DNA of 64,000 nt from Lewinellaceae bacterium. Lineage in GTDB: Bacteria; Bacteroidota; Bacteroidia; Chitinophagales; Saprospiraceae. Where the stretch lies: assembly GCA_020636315.1 (NCBI GenBank), contig JACJYA010000007.1:310001-374000 (forward strand), written 5' to 3'. The position numbers were made by a program, and so were the translations under genes. Shown here piece by piece: positions 36,167-44,135 of this stretch. The notes below the pieces were generated by a model. That model was not told the origin of the DNA and did no database searches. It saw only the letters and a program-made list of their open reading frames with translations. Positions within the stretch are counted from its first letter, which is position 1; each line of letters begins with the position of its first letter.

Positions 36167-37975
36167 ATGAAAAATAAAGCGCTTTATCAGAATAAAATAG
36201 CCTTTTTGGGAGTCCGCCTGCTCTACCGGGTAGCCTTCCTTTTGTTGTTTTTCACTGGGTGCAATCCATCCGATTTAGAAAAAGTTGATTTCCCGGAAGC
36301 CCTGACAGTAGGTTTCTCCGTGATCGAACTAAATACAGTTGAGCTAACGGGTGAGGTGAAAGGTTTAGCTTCTGGAAACACAGTAGATCAATATGGACAT
36401 TACTGGTCAGTTAACCCCATAGTTGGCGCATCCTACGAAGAAATATTGAGCAATGGCCCGGAGGTTCAGCGGGTGAACACTAACAATAAAATAACCAATG
36501 GGCCCTTCACTACCAAATTAAGCGGGCTCACACCCGGAGAAACCTATTACTTTCGGGCATACGTTATTCAGGGAGAGGAGGAGTATATTGCTAGTGAAAA
36601 AAACTTTTCGCTGGAAGAACTTTCGGGAATTCAAATGGATGTGAAAGTTGAAGAAATCGATTCTCAAAACAGGACTGCAAAAGTAACCTCCTCTTATTCC
36701 AACTTACCGGCAGGCCTGGAGATAAAAGCTTACGGAATGGCCTGGGCGCTGCATACCAACCCTGATATTGAATCAGATCCGTTTTTGGCCTATACTTCCA
36801 CTACCATTTTGAGCATTAATGATGAGATTATTGACACAAGTGTGATCAACCCGGCCGGCGGCGAGAATTACATCCGCCCCTTCATTGTGGTCGGCGCCAA
36901 GGCCTATTACGGGACGGAAATTTCTTTCGTTGTCGGAAATTTCTGGACCCGCAAGGAAGATTTCCCCGGCGGCCCAACCAAAACGGCTACGAGCTTTGTC
37001 ATTGGTAATAAAGGGTATGTGATGATGGGAAAAACGGGACCGGGTAATTTCTGGGAATTCGATCCGAATGGTGGCGAGATAGATCCTGTCACCGGCACCT
37101 ACAAAGGGAAATGGACGGAACGGGCCTTTTTCCCCGGGCCGGCAAGAGCGGAACCAGTGAGCTTTGCAATCGAGGCCAGTCCCGGAAAATGGAAAGGATA
37201 CGCAGGGACAGGGGGCTACAATAATGACTTTTGGGAATATGACCCGGCAGAGAACAGATGGTACCGCAAAAAAAACTATCCACGGGAAGTACATTTTGCA
37301 GTCGGTTTCGCCATCGGTGGCAAAGGTTATGTTGGAGCGGGATTGATAGCACAAGAAATTAATACTCCCTGCGCCGATTATCCAGTTAGCCCCAACTTTC
37401 ATGAATTTGATCCCAACGCCGGCCCCATTGACAACGAAACGGGTGTGCCGGAGGGAACATGGACACAAAAGGCATCAACGCCACAAGGAGAGAGCGATCA
37501 TCCTCCGTCCTGCCGCGTCAGTTCGCGTGCCGTTGGTTTCGCTTTAGAGATAAGCCCAGGAAACTGGAAAGGGTACATTGCCGGTGGAGCAGACTCCAAT
37601 CTCTACGAATTTGATCCGGATGCCGGCAATATTGACCCACAAACAGGCCTCCCCACAGGAGAATGGAAAGGCTGGGCATCCACCGGGGTAGTATGGCCTA
37701 CCCCTGAAAACCTACGTGAAAGCATGACTGTTTTCACCATCGGAAATTCTGCTTATCTGGGACTGGGCCGGTCTGATACGAATGGAGACCTCCTCGCTGA
37801 ATTCTGGAAGCTGGAACCGGGCGAAGATTACAGATGGACCCGCCTGGCCGATTTCGGCGGCACTCCCAGGGAATTGGCAACAGGTTTTGCTATTGGCAAA
37901 AAAGGGTACGCAGGAACAGGCCAAAATTTCCAGGATTTAGCAGACTTCTGGGAATATACCCCTGAAGAAAATTAG
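36167..37975 (+). CDS. Lipoprotein with FN3-like and kelch-like repeats, paralogue 2
   Basis: A 602-residue predicted lipoprotein. The signal ends FFTGC (lipidated Cys about residue 29), followed by NPSDLEKVDF. Two N-terminal domains carry YGHYWSVNP and YGMAWALH, which parallel the HGFxW motif of the other family members, so they are probably diverged copies. Kelch-like units with the core FVIGNKGYVMMG, FAIGGKGYVGAG, FTIGNSAYLGLG and FAIGKKGYAGTG fill the C-terminal half. The sequence is more diverged from the others than they are from each other. A 158-bp palindrome precedes it. Function unknown. Confidence 0.78.
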   Translation: MKNKALYQNKIAFLGVRLLYRVAFLLLFFTGCNPSDLEKVDFPEALTVGFSVIELNTVELTGEVKGLASGNTVDQYGHYWSVNPIVGASYEEILSNGPEVQRVNTNNKITNGPFTTKLSGLTPGETYYFRAYVIQGEEEYIASEKNFSLEELSGIQMDVKVEEIDSQNRTAKVTSSYSNLPAGLEIKAYGMAWALHTNPDIESDPFLAYTSTTILSINDEIIDTSVINPAGGENYIRPFIVVGAKAYYGTEISFVVGNFWTRKEDFPGGPTKTATSFVIGNKGYVMMGKTGPGNFWEFDPNGGEIDPVTGTYKGKWTERAFFPGPARAEPVSFAIEASPGKWKGYAGTGGYNNDFWEYDPAENRWYRKKNYPREVHFAVGFAIGGKGYVGAGLIAQEINTPCADYPVSPNFHEFDPNAGPIDNETGVPEGTWTQKASTPQGESDHPPSCRVSSRAVGFALEISPGNWKGYIAGGADSNLYEFDPDAGNIDPQTGLPTGEWKGWASTGVVWPTPENLRESMTVFTIGNSAYLGLGRSDTNGDLLAEFWKLEPGEDYRWTRLADFGGTPRELATGFAIGKKGYAGTGQNFQDLADFWEYTPEEN

Positions 37976-38025
37976 AGCCTTATCAAAATTCAGTCAATGG
38001 CCTGCAAATGGCGCCCTTTAATGAT

Positions 38026-38874
38026 CTAAAACAGCTCAAACTGCCCCTGCGCCTTCTCCACCGCTTTTTCAGCCGTTTCCTTTTCCGCCACCCTGCCTTT
38101 CAGCATGCGTTTCACCACCCGCAGGCGGTGGGTGTAGCGGGCTTCCTTTTTGTTGTAGATCCCGTAATGGTCGATTGCGTCGATTCGGACGCTGCCATAG
38201 GAGTGCAGTACTTCGTTGTTGGGCAGGATGATGCCGCAGTGAGAGATCCTGCCTGCCTTGTTCTCAAAAAATGCGATGTCACCCGGCTGGCTTTGCTCCA
38301 CGAAATCCACTGCCTCTCCGTAAAAGACCTGTTGTTCGGCCTCTCTGGGCATCTGCACGCCGGCCAGTTTAAAGACGGCCTGTATCAGGCCGGGAGCATC
38401 GATGCCCATCGGAGAACGGCCGCCCCAGAGGAAGGGCGCATGGAGGTATTTGCGGGCGATCTTGAGAATAAAATCCGGGCTGCGCTCCATGTTTTCCGGA
38501 AAGACGGCCTGGCCGCTGAAGGTAAAGTAATGTTCGGCAAGTTTGAAGCGCATACCGTCGAAGCCGGGCAGTTGTGCCCCCATTACGATAGGAACGCAAA
38601 AGTCTTCGGCCAGAATGGTATGGAAAAGTTCCAGGCTGTAGGCATATTCCTGCTGAAAGCGCTCAAATTCGGTGGGCGTGACGGGTTTGAGCTGATTGGT
38701 GGCCACCCAGCCGACGAAATTGTCCCAGGCGCACCGGACCTTAGCCCACTGCCGGCCTTTGGTTTCCAGCACCTCGGCCAGCTCACCGAACAGGAGCTGG
38801 GAGATCATCTCACTCTTGTTCGAAGAGCTGTTCCGGATGGGAACGATACTAACTGGACAAATTACGTATGACAT
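38026..38874 (-). CDS. NlpC/P60-family protein with SH3 domain, nucleophile Cys replaced by Ala
   Basis: A 282-residue protein of the SH3b plus NlpC/P60 architecture of Bacteroidota gamma-D-glutamyl-diamino acid peptidases. Residues about 5-65 form the bacterial SH3 domain. The catalytic domain spans about 130-255. The nucleophile motif, normally GxDCSG, reads GIDAPG, so Ala160 stands where Cys should be. The usual histidine is kept in RISHCGI (His212) and a second segment LHSYGSVRIDA is present. Peptidase activity is therefore unlikely unless another residue substitutes. Cleavage of peptidoglycan is not expected; binding of wall peptides is possible. No clear signal peptide. It is convergent with paralogue 2. 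Confidence 0.85.
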   Translation of the reverse strand: MSYVICPVSIVPIRNSSSNKSEMISQLLFGELAEVLETKGRQWAKVRCAWDNFVGWVATNQLKPVTPTEFERFQQEYAYSLELFHTILAEDFCVPIVMGAQLPGFDGMRFKLAEHYFTFSGQAVFPENMERSPDFILKIARKYLHAPFLWGGRSPMGIDAPGLIQAVFKLAGVQMPREAEQQVFYGEAVDFVEQSQPGDIAFFENKAGRISHCGIILPNNEVLHSYGSVRIDAIDHYGIYNKKEARYTHRLRVVKRMLKGRVAEKETAEKAVEKAQGQFELF

Positions 38875-38971
38875 CTGAGCCTTTTTTTTACGCTCCGCGT
38901 ACGTTCTCCCTGCTCGCCCGGCCCTCCTGTGCGGTTGGGCGCCGAATTCTGATAAATATTAGAGCCTCAAA

Positions 38972-39002
38972 TTTAAGCGGCAATGGAAAATTGCCGCTTA
39001 AA
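38972..39002. repeat. 31-nt hairpin element, copy 2
   Basis: TTTAAGCGGCAAT pairs with ATTGCCGCTTAAA around GGAAA: a perfect 13-bp stem and 5-base loop. It lies in the divergent gap between the NlpC/P60 gene and the PorP/SprF gene, so it cannot act as a terminator for either. Confidence 0.75.
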
Positions 39003-39062
39003 AATAATTCTGTCCGACTATTAACCCTATTTTCAAAAATAATAATTATCCGGGAAAGTCCG

Positions 39063-39094
39063 TTGTCTTCTTTACAAATTATCCACTACATTTG
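39063..39094 (+). promoter_or_regulatory. Putative promoter of porP/sprF gene
   Basis: TACATTTG at 39087-39094 fits the TAnnTTTG -7 box and TTG at 39063-39065 lies 21 bases upstream, near the expected -33 position. The ATG at 39122 follows 27 bases later. Confidence 0.5.
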
Positions 39095-39121
39095 CGCGAA
39101 CTTGACGAAGCTGTAAGCCAT

Positions 39122-40156
39122 ATGAAAAAATTCCTACCTCTGTTTTTCCTGCTGGCCATTGCCGCAACGAGCCTTGCCCAGGACCAGCATTTTACCCAGT
39201 TCTTTGCTTCTCCCCTCACCCTCAACCCGGCCCTCACCGGCACTTTTGACGGCAAATACCGCGTCGCTTTCATCTATCGCGACCAGGAGCCCTACAAGAC
39301 CTTCGCCGGCGCCATTGACCTCCGGTTCAACATGCGCAACATCGGCAAGCGGTACAAGGACGCCTTCGGCGTAGGAGTGGTATTCTACAACGACAAAGTG
39401 CCCGAAGTTGGGTATTCCAACAACCAGATCAGTGTGTTCGGCGGCTTCCACAAATCCCTCACCCCTAAGAATGACCAGTTTCTGAGCATCGGCGGCCAGG
39501 CGGGTATTTCCCAGCGCAATTTCAGCTACGGGAACCTCTTCTTCGAAGACCAGTTTTCCGGTTCCGCCGGTTATGACAACCCCACTTCCGAGATCTTTCC
39601 CGAGAACAACTTCGCCTTCGCCGACTTTTCAGTCGGCATCAACTACTCCTATTCGCCGGAGCGGGCCGTCGGGCTGTACGCCGGAGCGGCCCTGCACCAC
39701 ATCCTCGAGCCGGAAGCCAGTTTTTACGCCAGCAATGAAGACCCCGACCTGGCCAACAGCAACCCGCTGTTGCGCAAGTATTCCGCCTATATCAACCTGA
39801 AGGTCCCCGTTGGGGAATCCATCCAGTTTCACCCCCGGGCATTGGTTTACAACCAGGGGCCTCACCTGGCGCTCAATGCCGGGAGCAACATCCGCTTCCT
39901 CATCGATGAGATCAGCGGCACCGCCCTGCACGTCGGCGCCTGGGTTCGCCCGGTTAGAAACGCCGGCGACAGCTTCTCCCTGGATGCCATTGTGGGCATG
40001 GTAGGCATCGAGTACAGCAACTTCCTGCTGGGCATCAGCTACGACGCCCGGACGAATGCCCTGGGTACGCCCCGGGAGCGCCGGGGCGCCATCGAGATCT
40101 CCATCGCCTATTTGGGCGAGTATGAGGATGAAGTGGTGCTGTGCCCTAAGTTCTAG
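39122..40156 (+). CDS. Type IX secretion PorP/SprF-family outer-membrane protein
   Basis: A 344-residue barrel protein of the family that works with the T9SS and with gliding-adhesin-type cargo. The ATG at 39122 gives the signal peptide MKKFLPLFFLLAIAATSLAQ and is preferred to 39092. The signature after cleavage is DQHFTQFFASPLTLNPALTGTFDGKYR, as in all PorP/SprF proteins. Further barrel blocks FGVGVVFYNDKVPEVG and DFSVGINYSYSPERAVGLYAGAAL are typical. SprF genes usually pair with genes for secreted partner proteins; the kelch-like lipoproteins beside it are candidate partners but this is inference. Confidence 0.93.
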   Translation: MKKFLPLFFLLAIAATSLAQDQHFTQFFASPLTLNPALTGTFDGKYRVAFIYRDQEPYKTFAGAIDLRFNMRNIGKRYKDAFGVGVVFYNDKVPEVGYSNNQISVFGGFHKSLTPKNDQFLSIGGQAGISQRNFSYGNLFFEDQFSGSAGYDNPTSEIFPENNFAFADFSVGINYSYSPERAVGLYAGAALHHILEPEASFYASNEDPDLANSNPLLRKYSAYINLKVPVGESIQFHPRALVYNQGPHLALNAGSNIRFLIDEISGTALHVGAWVRPVRNAGDSFSLDAIVGMVGIEYSNFLLGISYDARTNALGTPRERRGAIEISIAYLGEYEDEVVLCPKF

Positions 40157-40568
40157 ACAGGATTTATAGGAATAAGTAATACTACTTCGTCAGTTTAAAA
40201 TTTCGGATAGCGCTGGAGCGCGGCCCTCCTTGAGTTTCATTAAGAAAAGGAAGTGATGTCAGCTGGTGACTAGAGTTCGCCTGTCGACTATCACGATTCG
40301 CATACTTGATAGCACGGCTTTTTGAAGTCGAAAGGCGAGCTTCCCATCTTCGCCAGGCTTCGATGGGCAGGGAGAGTCGCCTTCCGACAAGTCTTACCGC
40401 TTAACTTTATGGGGTTGGCCTTGATGCCCGCGCTCCCATTAAAGTGACAACCTAAAATTTGGTAAGGGGTAAAAAATGGATTGGGGGAAGTGGAATTTCC
40501 CCAAACTTGCCTATTTTTAGAAAATAGTCTGCGCTAAACCTGCCTGGCCTAAAAAAATAAGGACACCT
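40157..40568. other. 412-base gap with imperfect hairpin, no gene
   Basis: No open frame with family similarity was found. GTCGAAAGGCGA (40327-40338) and TCGCCTTCCGAC (40377-40388) pair in 11 of 12 positions around a loop that is itself partly complementary. The rest is unrecognised; it could be the remnant of a mobile element or a leader of the following gene. A leader-like block, AAAAAAATAAGGACACCT, lies directly before the next ATG. Confidence 0.4.
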
Positions 40569-41561
40569 ATGCCCAGAGCAAAAACAAACCCCTTACTCCT
40601 GCTCTTCCTATTCTGCCTATTCGCCTGTGACAAATGGGACCTGGAGCAGCAGGAATTTATCCGCGTGGAGCTCACTTCCATTGACTCCCTGGCTATGGAT
40701 TCGGTGCGCCTTTCCGGGAGGATCGTCGATCTGAGCCTTGGGCAGGTCCAGGATCACGGCTTCGTCTGGTCTGCCCGGGAAGAACTGCCAGAGGCCCCTT
40801 ACAATGAGGCCGTATCGCTAGGCACCAAAACCAAAGAGGAAAGCCAGGCCTTTTCCGATACCCTGAAATTAGCGATAAATACGGCATACACCCTGAGAGC
40901 CTACGCCACATTGGATGGAATCACCTATTTCTACAGTGAACCTTTCGCCTACCAAACAGGCAGTGGATCAGTAATTACTCTCGAGGCTGTTTATGAGCGT
41001 GGCCTGGAAGTAGAACTGAAAGGCCGCCTGTCAGGTACGGACAAGGGCATAGTGGCCTTACAACACGGCTTTTGCTGGTCCACGGTGCATACCCAACCTA
41101 CCCTGGCCGATTCTTTTGCAAATCTGGGGTACCGCCGGAATGATGAGCCATTCAGTTATATTTTTAATGGTTTGCAAGGCGAAATACCCTATTATTTCCG
41201 GGCTTATGCCGTACGATCCATTAACTTTCAACAAGATACGGCCTATGGGGAGGTACTGCTTTTCGATCGAGACTTGAATTTCTGGGCTCAAAAGGCAGAT
41301 CTTGCCGATGGAGAAAGATTGGGTGCCGTCGGCTTCTCCATCGGCCAAAAGGGATACATCGGGACAGGCTCTGATGGTGGTGGGTATAGAAAAGATTTCT
41401 GGGAATACGACCCCCAAACCAATACCTGGTCTCAAAAAGCCGATCTCGCCGGAGGGGGAAGATACAGCGCTGTCGGCTTTTCCATCGGCCAAAAGGGGTA
41501 TGTCGGTACCGGCTATAATGATGGGTACAGAAAAGATTTCTGGGAATATTTCCCAGATTGA
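40569..41561 (+). CDS. Lipoprotein with HGF(C)W domains and short kelch repeat, paralogue 3
   Basis: A 330-residue member of the same family as 34233 and 42395. The lipobox LFAC is followed by DKWDLEQQEF, shared with the paralogue at 42395. Two related domains have VQDHGFVWSAR and ALQHGFCWST. The C-terminal third is two kelch-like units, VGFSIGQKGYIGTGSDGGG and VGFSIGQKGYVGTGYNDG, each followed by RKDFWEY. They are so alike that a recent internal duplication is likely. Shorter than the 583- and 602-residue relatives. Function unknown. Confidence 0.8.
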   Translation: MPRAKTNPLLLLFLFCLFACDKWDLEQQEFIRVELTSIDSLAMDSVRLSGRIVDLSLGQVQDHGFVWSAREELPEAPYNEAVSLGTKTKEESQAFSDTLKLAINTAYTLRAYATLDGITYFYSEPFAYQTGSGSVITLEAVYERGLEVELKGRLSGTDKGIVALQHGFCWSTVHTQPTLADSFANLGYRRNDEPFSYIFNGLQGEIPYYFRAYAVRSINFQQDTAYGEVLLFDRDLNFWAQKADLADGERLGAVGFSIGQKGYIGTGSDGGGYRKDFWEYDPQTNTWSQKADLAGGGRYSAVGFSIGQKGYVGTGYNDGYRKDFWEYFPD

Positions 41562-41932
41562 ACGCCTTACTACCCGCCGCCATATTACCCCACCACCGCC
41601 TGCTTCGAATACTTCGTCTGCCTGCTCCTGTTTTAGCTACGGGATGACGGCGGGCTACCGATAGGATTTGACCTTATAGATCCGGATATTAATGTTCCTG
41701 CATTGTAATATGGTTTTATTTATCTCAAGTGGGGTTGTGCAAGAAGGGATAGTACACTGATCTTTTAAGATGCATTAAGATTTATCATGATCGTAATTCA
41801 CAGGTAGGCTGACCTTAACGAATCTTAACTGATCATAATAAATCAGTGTGCTATCACCGCAAGGGGCTTTTTTCACAACCCCTTCTCGGGGTAGAAGTTC
41901 CCCGAATTTCAAAACTTTTCTATATTTAAAAA
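41562..41932. other. 371-base gap containing an imperfect palindrome
   Basis: No gene seen. The left 170 bases have no recognised structure apart from being AT-rich. The palindrome listed at 41731-41882 fills most of the right half, and a TATATTTA box near 41921 may be the -7 promoter element of the next gene. Confidence 0.5.
41731..41882. repeat. 152-bp imperfect palindrome upstream of the DUF4907-type gene
   Basis: GGGGTTGTG at 41731 and CACAACCCC at 41874-41882 are perfect ends. Between them GATAGTACACTGAT on the left mirrors GATAGCACACTGAT on the complementary right side, and TTAAGAT words occur three times in either orientation. The element can fold as a long hairpin and resembles in size the 35995-36152 palindrome but not in sequence. 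Confidence 0.55.
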
Positions 41933-42316
41933 ATGAAAAACAAAACGCTTACTCTTTTACTTGGCGCGGCCTTACTGCTCACCGCCTGCGGCGGCAGCCC
42001 ACCAGAGCAGGAAAAGGAACCTGCCTCTACGGAAACTGCCACCCCTGCCCCTCCCCCTCAGCCCACGGCTCCCACCCCGGATATCCGGATCGAGACTTTC
42101 CAGAACGAAGAAAACGGCTGGGGCTACAACCTCTACCTCAACGAAAAGCGCTATATCCATCAGCCCCACATGCCGGCGGTGGGCGGAAAGAAGGGTTTCG
42201 AGACGGAAGCTCAGGCACAAAAAGTAGCGGAACTGGTGGCGGAAAAGGCCCGAAAAGGAATCATGCCTCCCTCGGTGACGGCGGAGGAAGTAGATAGTTT
42301 GGTAAACTCGGATTGA
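41933..42316 (+). CDS. Small lipoprotein, DUF4907-type
   Basis: A 127-residue lipoprotein. The signal ends LLTACGGS with the lipid Cys at residue 19, then a Pro/Thr-rich spacer to about 50. The conserved part is GWGYNLYLNEKRYIHQPHMPAVGGKKGFETEAQAQKVAELV, ending ITPPSVTAEEVDSL-like, as in DUF4907 proteins of Bacteroidota. Function unknown. It lies between two HGF(C)W/kelch paralogues. TATATTTA at 41921 ends four bases before the ATG, so the transcript may have almost no leader. Confidence 0.75.
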   Translation: MKNKTLTLLLGAALLLTACGGSPPEQEKEPASTETATPAPPPQPTAPTPDIRIETFQNEENGWGYNLYLNEKRYIHQPHMPAVGGKKGFETEAQAQKVAELVAEKARKGIMPPSVTAEEVDSLVNSD

Positions 42317-42326
42317 CGATATCAAA

Positions 42327-42377
42327 AGACTTGACAAGTTTTCCTTCGGGCGTCCCCGCTGTAAACTTGTCAAGTCT
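42327..42377. promoter_or_regulatory. Perfect 15-bp inverted repeat before paralogue 4
   Basis: AGACTTGACAAGTTT at 42327-42341 and its exact complement at 42363-42377 enclose a 21-base loop. An A-run follows on the plus strand, so it is not a standard terminator in that direction. It sits between the DUF4907-type gene and paralogue 4. Confidence 0.5.
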
Positions 42378-42394
42378 AAAAAAACAGAACACCT

Positions 42395-43405
42395 ATGCCC
42401 AAAATTAACATCCCACTCTTATGTCTTCTCCCCTTCCTCGCCCTCTTTTCCTGCGAAAAATGGGACCTGGAGCAGCAGGATTTCGCAAAAGTCGAGATCA
42501 CTTCCATCGACTCTCTGGCCATCGATTCGGTGCGTATTACCGGCCGGATACTGGACCTGCAGGGCCAGATACAGAACCATGGTTTCGTTTGGACTACCCA
42601 GGCTGAGCCTCCACTGGCCCTTCTCAACGAAGGCAGACGGGAACTGGGTGTTAAGCCCAGGGATGAAGCGCTAACTTTTTCCTCCGTGCTGCAACTTGAA
42701 CCCAATACCCGTTACCAACTCAGGGCCTATGCCACCCTTGACGGGCTGGGCTTCAGATATAGTGAAAGCATAGAATACTCCACCGGCAATGGAAAAGTAT
42801 ATACGCTGGGCCTCAATTATCAGCGGGGCGCCAGCCTGGAGGCGAGTGGTAGATTGCTGGGCACCGAAAAAGGTTTTGTTGCAGTAAAACACGGCTTTTG
42901 CTGGTCCACCACCAACCCTCAGCCAACTTTGGAAGACTACTCTGTCAATCTGGGAGAACGCCGGAATAATGCAATATTTTGGGGTACCGTTGACGGACTT
43001 CAGAATGACAGCCTTCATTACATCCGGGCTTACGCCGTCTTGTCCTTAAATTTAAAACTGGATACCGTATTCGGCCAGGTGCGAATCTTCAACGGCAACC
43101 TTAACCGGTGGATACAACGGGCGGATTTCGCCGGAGGAGTACGATCCGGCGCCATCAGCTTTGTCATTGATGACAAGGGATATGTCGGAACAGGGTCTTT
43201 TACGGATCCGGCAACCGGTATTTCTCAATATAAAAATGATCTCTGGGAATACGGCCCGCTTACCAATACCTGGGCCCAAAAAGCAGATTTTGGTGGAGAG
43301 GCAAGAAGTTGGGCCGTTGGCTTTTCTATAGGTCCAAAGGGATATATTGGCGCCGGAACCGGGGAATACCAACTAAAAGATTTCTGGGAATATACGCCGG
43401 AGTAA
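42395..43405 (+). CDS. Lipoprotein with HGF(C)W domains and short kelch repeat, paralogue 4
   Basis: A 336-residue lipoprotein. The signal ends LFSC (lipid Cys20) and continues EKWDLEQQDF, matching paralogue 3 closely. Domain 1 contains IQNHGFVWTT, domain 2 contains VKHGFCWST. Kelch-type units: ISFVIDDKGYVGTG and VGFSIGPKGYIGAG, with DLWEY and DFWEY. The 20 bases before the ATG resemble those before paralogue 3 (CTAAAAAAA...ACACCT), so duplication included the leader. Convergent with the VTC-domain gene, with a five-base gap. Function unknown. Confidence 0.8.
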   Translation: MPKINIPLLCLLPFLALFSCEKWDLEQQDFAKVEITSIDSLAIDSVRITGRILDLQGQIQNHGFVWTTQAEPPLALLNEGRRELGVKPRDEALTFSSVLQLEPNTRYQLRAYATLDGLGFRYSESIEYSTGNGKVYTLGLNYQRGASLEASGRLLGTEKGFVAVKHGFCWSTTNPQPTLEDYSVNLGERRNNAIFWGTVDGLQNDSLHYIRAYAVLSLNLKLDTVFGQVRIFNGNLNRWIQRADFAGGVRSGAISFVIDDKGYVGTGSFTDPATGISQYKNDLWEYGPLTNTWAQKADFGGEARSWAVGFSIGPKGYIGAGTGEYQLKDFWEYTPE

Positions 43406-43409
43406 CCCC

Positions 43410-44057
43410 CTAGACTCCGCCCCCATAACACACCTCCACCCCCATCACATACTTCGAGCTCTTCGTTTGTCGGAAGGGAAAGTGTTGAAGGATAAAATCA
43501 CTCCTGCTCTCATCTTCTTTCTCGTACTTCAACTCCATGATAACATCCGGCAGCTGATAGGGCAACAAGCGGGCGCTGGTATTGCTGTAGGCGCCAAATT
43601 GCAGTTGATGGTCAATGGTGATCCTGAAACGCTCATCAGGAGTTGCCCAATAAGAGCGGTAATAGGAATTGAAAAGCACCGGGAGCAACTCATGCCCGTA
43701 TCCCAGGTGTTCCCTGACCTGCTCCAGCAAGGCATCCATTTTTTCTACCCGGTACTTCCCCTCCGGCAGTGGGAAGATATCCTTTCGCCCTAAAAGGTTT
43801 TCCTTGATCTTGGTCTCCAACAAGGGGTTTTCCAATACCTCAAACGGCCGGCCATACCAGCGCAGGCGGTGCTTCATCCGGTGGGAAACGCCAGCTGCAT
43901 TGTCGTGAAAAGCGCTGAAATCGGGAGTGTCGAAATACAGGTTGTTGACCCAGCGGGGGGAATAAATAGAGCGAAAGCCCGCGGGATGCAGGCGGACAGC
44001 CTGCTCAAAGATGGATGCCTGAAGGTTTTCGAGTTTGTATTTCCGTTCGTAGCGCAT
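43410..44057 (-). CDS. VTC-domain protein (polyphosphate polymerase-like)
   Basis: A 215-residue protein with the VTC fold of yeast Vtc4 and its bacterial relatives: starts RYERKYKLENLQASIFEQAVRLHP, continues with VNNLYFDTPDFSAFHDNAAG, and has KHRLRWYGR and LETKIKE as basic/acidic tunnel residues, then FRITIDHQLQFG and MELKYE near the end. Bacterial members may make polyphosphate or bind phosphorylated substrates; the activity here is inference. No transmembrane segment, so the membrane anchor seen in some relatives is missing. Confidence 0.85.
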   Translation of the reverse strand: MRYERKYKLENLQASIFEQAVRLHPAGFRSIYSPRWVNNLYFDTPDFSAFHDNAAGVSHRMKHRLRWYGRPFEVLENPLLETKIKENLLGRKDIFPLPEGKYRVEKMDALLEQVREHLGYGHELLPVLFNSYYRSYWATPDERFRITIDHQLQFGAYSNTSARLLPYQLPDVIMELKYEKEDESRSDFILQHFPFRQTKSSKYVMGVEVCYGGGV

Positions 44058-44061
44058 GGGG

Positions 44062-44135
44062 GTTTGTGAATCGGGAATCGGGAATCGTGGAATCGTAGCC
44101 GAATTGGCGATTCAACGATTCCGCGGATAACGAAT
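44062..44135. repeat. GAATCG word-repeat tract
   Basis: The gap between the VTC gene and ribBA is made of imperfect repeats such as GAATCGGGAATCGGGAATCGTGGAATCG, then their inverted forms GATTCAACGATTC. It shares words with 756-800. No gene present. Confidence 0.5.

Noticed and set aside
41221..41583. Minus-strand frames over the kelch part of paralogue 3
   Set aside because: They mirror the internal kelch repeats and have no start context or homology.
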